From: Paraburkholderia sp. C35 | GTDB lineage: Bacteria; Pseudomonadota; Gammaproteobacteria; Burkholderiales; Burkholderiaceae | NCBI RefSeq assembly: GCF_003121405.1 | Contig: NZ_QBUY01000082.1 | Location: forward strand, 1 to 40,367 | Direction: 5' to 3' | DNA length: 40,367 bases | In this document: in pieces, positions 15,279 to 23,683 of the stretch | Layout of the letters: each line of letters opens with the position of its first letter | Position numbering within the stretch: the first letter of the stretch is position 1 | Translations under genes and position numbers: made by a program | The notes under the pieces: model-generated | What the model was told of the DNA's origin: nothing | Database searches by the model: none | What the model saw: only the letters and a program-made list of their open reading frames with translations

Positions 15279-16172
15279 TTACTTTGGCGGTGGCAGCGAC
15301 GGATCGAGCTTGGCGGAATCGTGCACCAGTTGATCCGTCATCGCGGCTGCAACAGGGTTCGATCCCGCGCCGGGTTTCATCGCGCGTTGCTGATCCTGCT
15401 GCTCGGTGGTCGCGCGAACGGCTGACATGTCAGGCGGCGGCAGCGATGGATCTAGCCTGGCGGAATCGCGCACCAGTTGATCCGTGTGGGCCGCGCCCGT
15501 CTGGGACGAACCGCGATTCGCGTTGCTGCGCTGATCGGTGTGCGTGGATGCGCTGAGGTTGGCAGACGGTGACGTCGTCGGCGGCGGCAGCGACGGATCG
15601 AGTTTCGCCGACTCCTTGACCAGTTCATCCGTTTCCGGCGTCGAACCTTGCTGGGTGGTTTGCGGGCGGCGTTCCAGGCTGCTGTCGCGTCCGCGTTGCG
15701 TGCGTGGAGCGGGTACGACCCTGGGTGCTCCCGCGTCCTGTACGTTCACCGAAGCAACGGCTGTCGGTTGCGACGGTTGCGTCGGTTTGGCGGGGGGGGG
15801 CGGTTGTGTCGCAACGGCAGTGGGTGCGGGCACTACTGCGGCAGGTGCAGGTGCGACGGGTGCAGGCGCCGCTGCTACCGGTGCGGTTGCTTTGGCTGCC
15901 GGTTTTGCAGGCGCAGGGACGCTCGGCTGCTGCATGACAACGGCTCGATTCGTGCTCTCAGTCGACGGTTCTGACTGGCCGATGCTGCCTTCCGTCATGT
16001 GATTTTCACTGACGTTCGAATCGACGGCAGGCGGGCGCACGGATTCATCCATGCCCGCGGTAGCCTCGGCCGTTGCGCGGCGGTCTGCCTGCAACACCAT
16101 CAGGTAGGTGGTCAATGCTGCGCCGAGCACGAGGCCGGCGAGAATCATCAAGATCTTTCGGGTGGTCATCAT
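15279..16172 (-). CDS. Membrane-anchored Pro/Ala-rich protein with three spaced repeats
   Basis: A 297-residue protein with one N-terminal membrane segment (about 7-26), then a low-complexity Ala/Pro region (about 83-135) and a C-terminal repeat region. The 18-residue motif TDQLVRDSAKLDPSLPPP (consensus) occurs at 181-198, 230-247 and 279-296, spaced exactly 49 residues apart; the last copy ends one residue before the C-terminus. The linkers differ in sequence. No enzymatic domain is visible. The Pro/Ala region could span the periplasm or cell wall layer and the repeats could bind a partner. The start at 16172 has a second ATG next to it. Family and function unknown. Confidence 0.75.
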   Translation of the reverse strand: MMTTRKILMILAGLVLGAALTTYLMVLQADRRATAEATAGMDESVRPPAVDSNVSENHMTEGSIGQSEPSTESTNRAVVMQQPSVPAPAKPAAKATAPVAAAPAPVAPAPAAVVPAPTAVATQPPPPAKPTQPSQPTAVASVNVQDAGAPRVVPAPRTQRGRDSSLERRPQTTQQGSTPETDELVKESAKLDPSLPPPTTSPSANLSASTHTDQRSNANRGSSQTGAAHTDQLVRDSARLDPSLPPPDMSAVRATTEQQDQQRAMKPGAGSNPVAAAMTDQLVHDSAKLDPSLPPPK

Positions 16173-16486
16173 ACTGGCTGACGCTCGTTCAAACGGCGCG
16201 GGCGCGTCGTGTTCGGCGACGGCTCGCGACTTTAATCAGACCAATGCCAGCAAGTGGCGAGCCTGACAAGTGGAAACACGCGGGCGATAAGGGGAGAAGC
16301 GCGCTTTCCCGTGCGGGAGCATCCATACGGAAAGTCCCGGACGAGCCGTCCGAAAAGGGACGAAGACTGCCGCGTGCATGAAACGCGGCGAGTCGAAGCT
16401 ACTCCGATTATCGAACGCTTCGGTTTAGTTTGCGTGTCGAGAACGGGCGCACTGACGGCGCGCTGATTGGACAACTAATCGTCTGA
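16173..16486. other. Intergenic region without a supported gene
   Basis: Both strands hold short open frames with Arg/Ser-rich translations and no convincing ribosome site. No terminator or clear promoter was recognised. It probably contains the promoter of the minus-strand repeat-protein gene. Confidence 0.5.
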
Positions 16487-16792
16487 TCAATCCCAGGGAC
16501 TGGGGGCGAACAATCCCTGTTGCCTGCGCATGCCACGCCGCAGGAACCAGTGCCGCACGGCACTGAGCTTGCGCGGCAAGCCCGGCATCCGATTGCCTTC
16601 GATGCGGGCTTTTGCGCATGACGTCGCGTACTCGATCGCCTCTTCCTCGGAAGAAAAGTAGCCGAGGATGCCAAAGGCTTTACGCCGTCCGCTCGGGCCG
16701 GTGACGAACACGCTGGCCGCGTATCCGCGAGCGCCGACGGACGCAAGTGGGATGATGACGTGGCTTCGGTAATGCACTGCGTGCCTGTCCAT
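16487..16792 (-). CDS. Small hypothetical protein
   Basis: A 101-residue protein starting MDRHAVHYRSHVIIPLAS. The first two thirds read like a small beta-beta-alpha fold (VFVTGPSGRRKAFGILGYF, then the acidic helix SSEEEAIEYATSCAKARIE); the tail is basic. No signal peptide. The start at 16792 is preferred because GGAGG lies 6 nt upstream; an ATG two codons earlier touches that ribosome site. The layout resembles short DNA- or RNA-associated hypothetical proteins of Burkholderia, but I cannot name a family. Confidence 0.65.
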   Translation of the reverse strand: MDRHAVHYRSHVIIPLASVGARGYAASVFVTGPSGRRKAFGILGYFSSEEEAIEYATSCAKARIEGNRMPGLPRKLSAVRHWFLRRGMRRQQGLFAPSPWD

Positions 16793-17156
16793 GATCATCC
16801 TCCGGGGTTTGCCCTGGTGACATGGTACACGGTACGAAAGCATGGCCGCAATGGATTGCGGGCGGGAAAAATAATTCGCCGATGCTTTGAGGCTCGTGGC
16901 GCATTGTGCAGGCAAATGTTCTTATCGTCGGTTAATTGTCTTTTTGTCAGTTTTATTTTTTATTTTTTGATGTTCGCGCTTGTGGTTGGGTGCGTGTTCT
17001 TGCGGGCATGCGCAGAGGTAACAGCACATGCCATCGACAGCAACATCCAAGCCGTTCGACTCGCTCGAACGACACGTTCGCCATTCGCCGTCTGTTCATG
17101 TCCCAGGCCCATGCCTATCGTTCCGAGCACGTAGATATCGGAATGAGAGGACTGCG
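16793..17156. other. Intergenic region with T-rich stretch
   Basis: It lies between divergent genes. A T-rich segment (about 16939-16975) stands out from the GC-rich surroundings. A hairpin GTTCGA/TCGAAC lies at 17054-17070. A 72-codon frame (16918-17134) starts with a hydrophobic segment, but its hydrophobicity follows from the T-run and its ribosome site is weak, so I do not call it. Confidence 0.45.
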
Positions 17157-17594
17157 ATGGACGACGATTACCGATGGTTTGATCTACCCACGCGCCTGTT
17201 GATGGCAGCGTTATTTTTGCAATCGGGTATCGGCAAACTGCTCGATCGCGCAGATACCGAAGCCTACATGCGGGCATTCGATCTCCCGAGCTTCCTGTTG
17301 TGGCCGGCAGCCGTGTGGGAACTCATCGCTAGCGTGCTGCTGGCGCTGGGACTCGGCACCCGATGGGTCGCTTTGCTGTTGTCGGGCTGGTGCCTGCTCA
17401 CAGCCGTGATTTTTCACACCGACTTCACAGATCAGCTCATGCAGATCATGTTCTTCAAGAACATGGTGATGGCGGGCGGTTTCATTGCAGTGGCAAGGTC
17501 GGGCGCGCCGGGGCTGAGTATCGATAGCTGGCTCACGCAACGGCGTAGCGTCAATGCACGCGAGGACAGGCGGATGACGGCAGGCCGCTGGTGA
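17157..17594 (+). CDS. DoxX-family membrane protein
   Basis: A 145-residue inner-membrane protein with four predicted membrane helices. The pattern RLLMAALFLQSGIGKL followed by a helix pair (LLWPAAVWELIASVLLALG; WVALLLSGWCLLTAVIFH) and the final MFFKNMVMAGGFIAVA is typical of DoxX/DoxD-like proteins. Family members are linked to redox reactions at the membrane; the role here is unknown. GAGAGG precedes the ATG by 6 nt. A secreted SnoaL-like gene follows after 78 bp and probably belongs to the same transcript. Confidence 0.85.
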   Translation: MDDDYRWFDLPTRLLMAALFLQSGIGKLLDRADTEAYMRAFDLPSFLLWPAAVWELIASVLLALGLGTRWVALLLSGWCLLTAVIFHTDFTDQLMQIMFFKNMVMAGGFIAVARSGAPGLSIDSWLTQRRSVNAREDRRMTAGRW

Positions 17595-17672
17595 GCATCT
17601 GATGACACGAAAACCGGGCCGGCACGCATCGGCCACGCGTTTCGCGCGATCAACGGCGGCGGGAGAGCAAAC

Positions 17673-18149
17673 ATGTTCGATGTGCGAAAAGCGCTGCTGT
17701 TCTGCCTTTGCTTCCTGCCGCTGGCGATGGGGTGGTGGGTGGTGGCAGCCGAGCCCGAAGACCAACCGGCAACATCCACGACAACGCGTTGGGTAAAGGA
17801 ATGGAATGCGCACGATGCCATCGCGCTTGGCAATCTGCTGACTCCGGATGCCGAATTCGTGCTGGTGAGCGGCATGCTGCTACGCGGACGCGAAGACTTC
17901 ACGCTCTGGCATGGTCAATTGTTCGCGGGCAGGTACGGGAAAAGCGTGTTTCGGCAAGACGGTCCCGCCGAATTGACCATGATCCGGCCGGATATCGCGT
18001 TGATTCACTGGCGCTGGTCGATCAGCGGTGTCGAGAATCCGGATGGAAATCCGGTGGCCGCTTATCGCGGTATTTTCACCTGGGTATTGATCAAGACCGA
18101 CGGCCAATGGCTGATACGTGCCGCGCAGAATACGATCGATGAAGAATAG
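17673..18149 (+). CDS. Secreted SnoaL-like / DUF4440-type protein
   Basis: A 158-residue protein with an N-terminal signal segment (about 6-26, ending VVAAE) and an NTF2-like fold signature: the helix WVKEWNAHDAIALGNLLTPDAEFVLV, the LRGREDFTLWHGQLF segment, and the strand pattern RPDIALIHWRWSISG ... YRGIFTWVLIKTDGQWLIRAAQNT. Proteins of this family are often annotated SgcJ/EcaC-like; many are small hydrolases, isomerases or binding proteins. No catalytic assignment is possible. It lies behind the DoxX-like gene. Confidence 0.8.
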   Translation: MFDVRKALLFCLCFLPLAMGWWVVAAEPEDQPATSTTTRWVKEWNAHDAIALGNLLTPDAEFVLVSGMLLRGREDFTLWHGQLFAGRYGKSVFRQDGPAELTMIRPDIALIHWRWSISGVENPDGNPVAAYRGIFTWVLIKTDGQWLIRAAQNTIDEE

Positions 18150-18243
18150 TGTGGCGTGAGAGGGCGCGCTTGCTCACAACCGCAGCCCAGCCATCAAAAC
18201 CATCCATGGCCGGGCCGCGATTTCGTTCACATGACGCTAGCGA

Positions 18244-19161
18244 TTACTGTGCGCCAAGCTTCTTGATCAGCGCGCCGAGCTGCGCCGTTTCTTCTTCGTT
18301 GAGATCCGTCAGCGGTGCACGAACCGGGCCGGCATCATGACCGACCAGCTTCGCGCCCGCTTTCACGATACTCACCGCGTAGCCCTGACGGCGATTGCGG
18401 ATCTGCAGGTACGGCAGGAAGAATTCATCGAGCAGGCGGTCCGTCGTGACGTGGTCGTTAGCGGCGATCGCGCGATAGAACTCCATCGCCGTCTTCGGAA
18501 TAAAGTTAAACACTGCCGACGAGTACACCGGCACGCCCAGCGCCTTGTACGCAGCGGCATACACTTCAGCCGTCGGCAGGCCGCCAAGGTACGAGAAGCG
18601 ATCGCCCATGCGGCGGCGGATCGTCACCATGCTTTCGATGTCGCCCACACCATCCTTGAAGCCGATCAGATTCGGGCACTTGTCGGCGAGACGCTCGAGC
18701 GAATCGGCATTGAGCTTCGAGTTCGCGCGGTTGTAGACGATCACGCCCATGTTCTTCACGGCCTTGCACACCTGCTCGACGTGCGCGGCGATGCCTTCCT
18801 GCGACGCTTCCGTCAGATAGTGCGGCATCAGCAGCACGCCTTGCGCGCCGTTACGCTCGGCTTCCTGCGCATATTCGATTGCGACGCGCGTCGGGCCGCC
18901 TGCACCGGCCAGAATCGGCACCTTGCCCTTGCAGGTTTCCGTTGCCGTGCGGATCACGTTCGAGTACTCGGACTTCGTCAGCGAGAAGAACTCGCCCGTA
19001 CCGCCGGCGGCAAAGAGTGCCGTCGCGCCATACGGCGCAAGCCATTCGAGACGCGCGGCATAGGTGTCGGGACGGAAGTCGCCGTTGCTGTCGAAGTCGG
19101 TGATGGGGAACGACAGCAGGCCTTCGGAGACGATCGCTTTGAGTTCTTGTGGCGTGGTCAT
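18244..19161 (-). CDS. kdgD: 5-dehydro-4-deoxyglucarate dehydratase
   Basis: A 305-residue class I aldolase-fold enzyme of the DHDPS family that dehydrates and decarboxylates 5-dehydro-4-deoxy-D-glucarate to 2,5-dioxopentanoate (ketoglutarate semialdehyde). The Schiff-base lysine is Lys169 (NLIGFKDGVGD), with Tyr143 in VIVYNRAN and the GGTGEFFSL loop at 53-61. Length and motifs fit KdgD rather than DapA. Last gene of the five-gene glucarate operon; 83 bp separate it from gudD. Its product is the substrate of the dehydrogenase encoded at 23684. Confidence 0.93.
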   Translation of the reverse strand: MTTPQELKAIVSEGLLSFPITDFDSNGDFRPDTYAARLEWLAPYGATALFAAGGTGEFFSLTKSEYSNVIRTATETCKGKVPILAGAGGPTRVAIEYAQEAERNGAQGVLLMPHYLTEASQEGIAAHVEQVCKAVKNMGVIVYNRANSKLNADSLERLADKCPNLIGFKDGVGDIESMVTIRRRMGDRFSYLGGLPTAEVYAAAYKALGVPVYSSAVFNFIPKTAMEFYRAIAANDHVTTDRLLDEFFLPYLQIRNRRQGYAVSIVKAGAKLVGHDAGPVRAPLTDLNEEETAQLGALIKKLGAQ

Positions 19162-19244
19162 GATTGTGTTTGCGTTGAAATGTCAGTCAGGGTTGGCGGC
19201 CACGCGGGCCGCATTGTTCACGAGTGGAGCGAAGCTTCGCTGGT

Positions 19245-20594
19245 TTAGCGCACGAGGCAAGGGCGCTTGTTGTCGAACTTCCAGTTGGGGATCAGGTACT
19301 GCATCGCGACACCGTCGTCGCGCGCGCCAAGGCCATGTTGCTGATACAGCGCGTGCGCTTTCTCGACTGCATCCATGTCGAGTTCGATGCCGAGGCCGGA
19401 TCTGGCCGGCACCTTTACCTTGCCGCCGACGATCTGCAGCGGATCGCGCGTCAGATACTGGCCGTCCTGCCAGATCCAGTGCGTGTCGATGGCGGTGATC
19501 TTGCCCGGCGCGGCTGCCGCGACATGCGTGAACATGGCCAGCGATACGTCGAAGTGATTGTTCGAATGCGAGCCCCATGTGAGGCCCCAGTCGTTGCACA
19601 TCTGCGCGACGCGCACCGAGCCTTGCATGGTCCAGAAGTGCGGATCGGCCAGAGGAATATCGACTGATTGCAGCTGGATCGCGTGGCCCATCTGACGCCA
19701 GTCGGTGGCGATCATGTTGGTTGCCGTGGGCAGGCCCGTGGCGCGGCGGAACTCAGCCATCACTTCGCGGCCCGAATAGCCGTTCTCCGCGCCGCACGGA
19801 TCTTCTGCGTACGCCAGCACGTCGTGCTGGTCGCGGCACAGCCGGATCGCTTCGGCCAGCGACCAGGCACCGTTCGGATCGAGCGTCACGCGTGCTTCGG
19901 GGAAGCGCTCGGCGAGGGCCGTGACCGCTTCGATTTCAGCGTCGCCCGCGAGCACGCCGCCTTTCAGCTTGAAGTCGTTGAAGCCATAGCGCGCTTGTGC
20001 TGCCTCGGCCAGACGCACGACGGTTTCGGGCGTCATGGCTTCTTCCGTGCGCAGACGCTCCCACGCGTCGCGCCCTTCTGCGCCGCTCGCGTAGGGCAGG
20101 TCCGTCTTGTTGCGGTCGCCGATGTAGAACAGATAGCCGAGCATTTCGACTTCGTCGCGTTGCTGGCCTTCGCCGAGCAGCGCGGCGACGGGCACGTTCA
20201 GATGCTGGCCGAGCAGGTCCAGGAACGCGGCTTCGAGCGCGGTGACGGCGTGGATCGTGGTGCGCAGATCGAAGGTCTGCAGGCCGCGACCGCCTGCGTC
20301 GCGGTCTGCGAACTGCTTGCGCACCTTGTTGAGCACGGCCTGCAGATTACCGATCGACTGGCCGACCACGAGCGGACGCGCGTCGTCGATGGTCTTGCGG
20401 ATATTCTCGCCGCCCGGCACTTCGCCGACGCCGCTGTTGCCTGCGCTGTCGCGCAGAATCACGATATTGCGTGTGAAGAACGGGCCATGTGCGCCGCTCA
20501 GGTTCATCAGCATGCTGTCGCGGCCAGCAACAGGAATCACGCGCAATTCAGTGACGGTGGGAGCGCCTTGGGCCTGGGATGCAATCGTAGACAT
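19245..20594 (-). CDS. gudD: Glucarate dehydratase
   Basis: A 449-residue enolase-superfamily enzyme converting D-glucarate (and L-idarate) to 5-dehydro-4-deoxyglucarate. The general-base pair lies in FKLKGG (Lys209, Lys211), metal ligands are Asp239 (LDPNGAW), Glu264 (AEDPCGAENG) and Asn293 (TNM), and the catalytic His343 is in GSHSNNHFD. All fall four residues after the E. coli GudD positions. It lies in the minus-strand operon between the lactonase and kdgD. It makes the branch intermediate used by both KdgD and the aldolase at 22671. Confidence 0.95.
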   Translation of the reverse strand: MSTIASQAQGAPTVTELRVIPVAGRDSMLMNLSGAHGPFFTRNIVILRDSAGNSGVGEVPGGENIRKTIDDARPLVVGQSIGNLQAVLNKVRKQFADRDAGGRGLQTFDLRTTIHAVTALEAAFLDLLGQHLNVPVAALLGEGQQRDEVEMLGYLFYIGDRNKTDLPYASGAEGRDAWERLRTEEAMTPETVVRLAEAAQARYGFNDFKLKGGVLAGDAEIEAVTALAERFPEARVTLDPNGAWSLAEAIRLCRDQHDVLAYAEDPCGAENGYSGREVMAEFRRATGLPTATNMIATDWRQMGHAIQLQSVDIPLADPHFWTMQGSVRVAQMCNDWGLTWGSHSNNHFDVSLAMFTHVAAAAPGKITAIDTHWIWQDGQYLTRDPLQIVGGKVKVPARSGLGIELDMDAVEKAHALYQQHGLGARDDGVAMQYLIPNWKFDNKRPCLVR

Positions 20595-20675
20595 GAGAGT
20601 CGGTCCTGGGTTCGGTTCCGAAAAGTGGCCGTTGAGAGCCAGTGAAATTCAGTGAAAGCGGAGTGATGCGAGCGC

Positions 20676-21737
20676 TCAGGTTTGCGCGACGATTTCGACC
20701 CAGTTCGCGCCGCGTCCGCCTTCGCAGCGCGACAAGGCGGAAAGGGCGCCGGAACCGGCATCGATGGCATACACGACGACCTGTGTGGACCGTTCACCGC
20801 ACGCGACCAGGTAGCGGCCAGACGGGTCGATCCTGAAGCCGCGCGGCTGCGCTTCGGTATCGGTGAAGCCTGCGTAGTCGAGCGAGCCATCACCGTTCAC
20901 GCGATACGCGATCAGGCGGCTCGACGTGCGCTCTGCGACGTAGATGAAGCGGCCATCGGGCGTTACCTGAAGGTCGGCAGCCCACACCAGCGTGGCCGCC
21001 GTTGCTGCATCGACTTGCGCGGTGCGCGGGTAGCCGTCGTTCAGATGCGCAAGTGCCGGCGCACGCGGCGCAATGCTGCGCGCCGACAGCTTGCCTGTTT
21101 CGCTATCGCGCGCGAACACGGCGACGGTCGCGCGAAATTCGCTCGATACGTACAGCGTTTTTCCATCGGGCGAGAAGCGCAGATGACGCGCGCCGAAGCC
21201 CGCTTCCACCGGCACTTTCTGCACGAGTTCGAGCGACATGTCGTCAGCGTTACGCACGATGGCGAAGCAGAACACCGTGTCGGCGCCGAGCGATGCCGCG
21301 TACGCAAAGCGTCCGTCTGCCGAAGCAATCACGGAGTGCGCGTGCTGGATGCCGTCCACCACCTGGCGCGGCGCGAGTTCGCCCTGCTTCAGTGCGTTCG
21401 CGCGATACAGGCTCACGGAAGAGTCGCCATACGATGCGCCGAGCAGCCAGTCGTCGGACGGTGTCAGCGACACATACGCGAGGCTCGATTCAATCGATGC
21501 ATGATGAAGCTGCGCGAGGCGGCCCGTGTTCGAATCGAACGAATACGTGACGATGCTTCGCTGCGCGCCGCGCGTGGCCGCGTGCAACACGCGGCTGTCG
21601 CTGGATAGCGCGAGCGGCATGACGGTATCGCCCGCGGGATGACGCGCGATGCGTTCGATCGCGCCTGTCGAGCCGTCGATGCGGAAGACAGCGAGATCGC
21701 CGTCTTCCGCGTTCGAAACGATGGCGAATAACGTCAT
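20676..21737 (-). CDS. Lactonase, 7-bladed beta-propeller (PF10282 type)
   Basis: A 353-residue protein with propeller repeats of the 6-phosphogluconolactonase/muconate-lactonizing-like family (blades such as SPDGKTLYVSSE, TPDGRFIYVAERTSS, DPSGRYLVACGE). No signal peptide. The start at 21737 overlaps the reductase stop (ATGA), showing translational coupling. In this operon it most likely opens an aldaric-acid lactone such as glucaro- or galactarolactone formed by uronate oxidation, feeding GudD. That substrate is inferred from context only. Confidence 0.85.
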   Translation of the reverse strand: MTLFAIVSNAEDGDLAVFRIDGSTGAIERIARHPAGDTVMPLALSSDSRVLHAATRGAQRSIVTYSFDSNTGRLAQLHHASIESSLAYVSLTPSDDWLLGASYGDSSVSLYRANALKQGELAPRQVVDGIQHAHSVIASADGRFAYAASLGADTVFCFAIVRNADDMSLELVQKVPVEAGFGARHLRFSPDGKTLYVSSEFRATVAVFARDSETGKLSARSIAPRAPALAHLNDGYPRTAQVDAATAATLVWAADLQVTPDGRFIYVAERTSSRLIAYRVNGDGSLDYAGFTDTEAQPRGFRIDPSGRYLVACGERSTQVVVYAIDAGSGALSALSRCEGGRGANWVEIVAQT

Positions 21738-22627
21738 TTCTGCTGCTGCCCGATTTCGTGATCGGCGAGGTATTCGAGCGCGCGAACCATGCCCGAGTGA
21801 TCCCATGCCTTGCCGCCGTGCGCCGCGCATGCGTTGAACAGCGCCTGGCAGGTGGCCGTGTTGGGCAGCGAAACACCCAGCGATTGCGCCGTGGCCAGCG
21901 ACAGATTCAGGTCCTTCTGATGCAGTTCGATACGGAAGCCCGGATTGAAGGTGCGCTTGGTCATGCGCTCGCCGTGCACTTCGAGAATGCGCGACGCCGC
22001 GAAGCCGCCCATCAGTGCCGTGCGGACCTTTTCTGCATCCACGCCCGCTTTCGATGCCAGCAGCAGCGCTTCGCCCACGGCCTCGATGGTCGCGGCGACG
22101 ATCACCTGATTCGCGACCTTGCAGATCTGGCCGGCCCCGACTTCGCCGATCAGCGAGACGTTCTTGCCCATCATGTCGAACATCGGCTTGACCGTGTCGA
22201 ACGTGGCTTGTGCGCCGCCGACCATGATGGTCAGCGAGGCCGCTTTCGCGCCGACTTCGCCGCCCGATACCGGCGCGTCGAGATAGTCGGCGCCTTTCTC
22301 ACGCACGCGCGCTGCGAACTCGCGGGTGGCGATAGGGGAGATCGAGCTCATGTCGACCACGATCTGTCCTGCGCGCAGTGTGCTCGCCACGCCGTTCTCG
22401 CCGAACAGCACGCGTTCGACGTCGGGCGTGTCGGGCACCATGATGAAGATCACGTCGGCTTTGGCCGCGACATCGGCGGGACTCGCGCAAGCGGTCACGC
22501 CTGCCTGCGTCAGTTCGTCGGGCACGCCACTGCGCGTGAAGGCCGCGAGTTCGACGCCGTTCTTGCGAAGATTGGCTGCCATGGGCTTGCCCATGATGCC
22601 GAGTCCGATGAAGCCTGCTGTTTGCAT
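21734..22627 (-). CDS. garR: 2-hydroxy-3-oxopropionate (tartronate semialdehyde) reductase
   Basis: A 297-residue beta-hydroxyacid dehydrogenase. The Rossmann motif GLGIMGKPMA (8-17), substrate loop DAPVSGGEVGA and catalytic Lys in GQICKVANQ are present. It reduces tartronate semialdehyde to D-glycerate with NAD(P)H. It lies 43 bp behind the aldolase gene and overlaps the lactonase by 4 bp. The pairing with the aldolase supports GarR/GlxR function over the related 3-hydroxyisobutyrate dehydrogenases. No glycerate kinase is in the window. Confidence 0.92.
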   Translation of the reverse strand: MQTAGFIGLGIMGKPMAANLRKNGVELAAFTRSGVPDELTQAGVTACASPADVAAKADVIFIMVPDTPDVERVLFGENGVASTLRAGQIVVDMSSISPIATREFAARVREKGADYLDAPVSGGEVGAKAASLTIMVGGAQATFDTVKPMFDMMGKNVSLIGEVGAGQICKVANQVIVAATIEAVGEALLLASKAGVDAEKVRTALMGGFAASRILEVHGERMTKRTFNPGFRIELHQKDLNLSLATAQSLGVSLPNTATCQALFNACAAHGGKAWDHSGMVRALEYLADHEIGQQQK

Positions 22628-22670
22628 TCGCTACTCCAGAGTGTGTGTTGTGAGATGCCGCTCGTCGGAA

Positions 22671-23456
22671 TCAGGCTGGCATGAAGTGCTGGCGAACGTT
22701 CAGCGCGCCGCTGCGCAGCAAGCCCATGTCGGCACAAACGGAAACGATCGTGCTGCCCATGCCGAGATAGCGCTCGGCATCCTGCTGCACGTGCGCGAGG
22801 ATGCCGGACGGTTTGCCCGCCGCTTTCGCGCGTTCGAACACATGCGTGATGGCCTGCTGGACATCGGCGTGACCGGCGTTGCCCAGATGGCCGTGCGCGG
22901 CGGCGAGATCCGACGGCCCGATGAACACGCCGTCCACGCCGTCGACTGCGAGAATCTGGTCGATCGCCGCGACGGCTGCGCGGCTTTCGATCTGCACGAT
23001 GACGCAGATGTTGTCGTTGACCACCTGCAGATAGTCGGTCACCGATCCATAGCGATTGCCGCGTTGACCGACCGAGACGCCACGGATGCCGTGCGGCGGG
23101 TAGCGGGTGGCGGCCACTGCGCGGCGGGCGTCGTCGACGCTGTCGACGAAAGGAATCAGGAAATTGAAGAAGCCCGCGTCGAGCATGCGCTTGATGATGA
23201 CGTTGTCGTTGGACGGCGGGCGCACGATGGGCGCGGAGCGGCTGTCTTTGAGCGCCATCAGCTGCGGTATCAGCGTGAGTTCGTCGTTGGGCGCGTGCTC
23301 GGCGTCGAGCAGGATCCAGTCGAAGCCCACGGTGCCGAGCAGGTCCGTGGTGATGGGGCTGGCGAGCGATGCCCAGCAGCCAATCAGGCGCTCTCCGTTT
23401 CTGACGGCGGTGCGAAAGCTGTTCGGCAGCGGTTGATACGGTGACGACAATGCCAT
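22671..23456 (-). CDS. garL: HpcH/HpaI aldolase, 2-dehydro-3-deoxyglucarate aldolase type
   Basis: A 261-residue class II aldolase. The base His is in LLDAEHAPND, the metal-binding Glu in VIVQIESRAA and Asp in FIGPSDLAAAHG. Close in length to E. coli GarL, which splits 5-dehydro-4-deoxy- or 2-dehydro-3-deoxy-glucarate to pyruvate and tartronate semialdehyde. The start at 23456 follows AGGAGA by about 6 nt; 18 upstream codons are open but lack a ribosome site. First gene of the operon, driven by the promoter at 23509-23537. The next gene encodes the reductase for its product. Confidence 0.92.
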   Translation of the reverse strand: MALSSPYQPLPNSFRTAVRNGERLIGCWASLASPITTDLLGTVGFDWILLDAEHAPNDELTLIPQLMALKDSRSAPIVRPPSNDNVIIKRMLDAGFFNFLIPFVDSVDDARRAVAATRYPPHGIRGVSVGQRGNRYGSVTDYLQVVNDNICVIVQIESRAAVAAIDQILAVDGVDGVFIGPSDLAAAHGHLGNAGHADVQQAITHVFERAKAAGKPSGILAHVQQDAERYLGMGSTIVSVCADMGLLRSGALNVRQHFMPA

Positions 23457-23508
23457 CTCTATCTCCTGAGGCAGGCGATGTTTGCCCGCAGCGTGCGTCG
23501 TGTGAAAC

Positions 23509-23550
23509 ATGGTATGTCATAGGACGTCTGAAGACAAGATAAGTCGTCAG
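23509..23550 (-). promoter_or_regulatory. Promoter and operator-like sites of the glucarate operon
   Basis: On the minus strand TTGTCT (23537-23532) and TACCAT (23514-23509) form a -35/-10 pair with a 17-bp spacer. The spacer holds GTCCTATGAC, which shares the core GTCCTA-N2-AC with the operator in front of the FadR-type gene (26187-26201). A further imperfect inverted repeat, CTGAAGAC / GTCGTCAG, lies at 23528-23535 and 23543-23550. These are likely control points of the operon. Confidence 0.5.
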
Positions 23551-23581
23551 TTGACTGTGAGAAAGACTGGTAAACCCCTAT

Positions 23582-23596
23582 CCTATGCGGCATAGG
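23582..23596. promoter_or_regulatory. 15-bp palindrome in the garL/dehydrogenase gap
   Basis: CCTATGCGGCATAGG is a perfect inverted repeat with 6-bp arms and a 3-bp centre, the same geometry as the palindrome in front of the FadR-type gene. It lies 88 bp before the dehydrogenase start. Likely a regulator site; which protein binds is unknown. Confidence 0.5.
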
Positions 23597-23683
23597 CCGC
23601 GCGGGAGGGGAATCGCGTTGCATTTTGGGTGCGCCGTGTTGTACGATGACCGATGTTGATCAAACACATGGAGAGAAGACATC

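Noticed and set aside
16232..16474. Overlapping open frames on both strands between the repeat-protein gene and the small hypothetical
   Set aside because: Short, Arg/Ser-rich, no ribosome site, no recognisable family.
16918..17134. A 72-codon frame with a hydrophobic start
   Set aside because: The hydrophobic part is the translation of a T-rich stretch, the ribosome site is weak and the C-terminal half is shadow-like.
19228..19241. The 14-bp palindrome AGCGAAGCTTCGCT between gudD and kdgD
   Set aside because: Overlaps the gap right before the gudD stop, has no T-run or promoter context, and is short enough to be chance in this composition.
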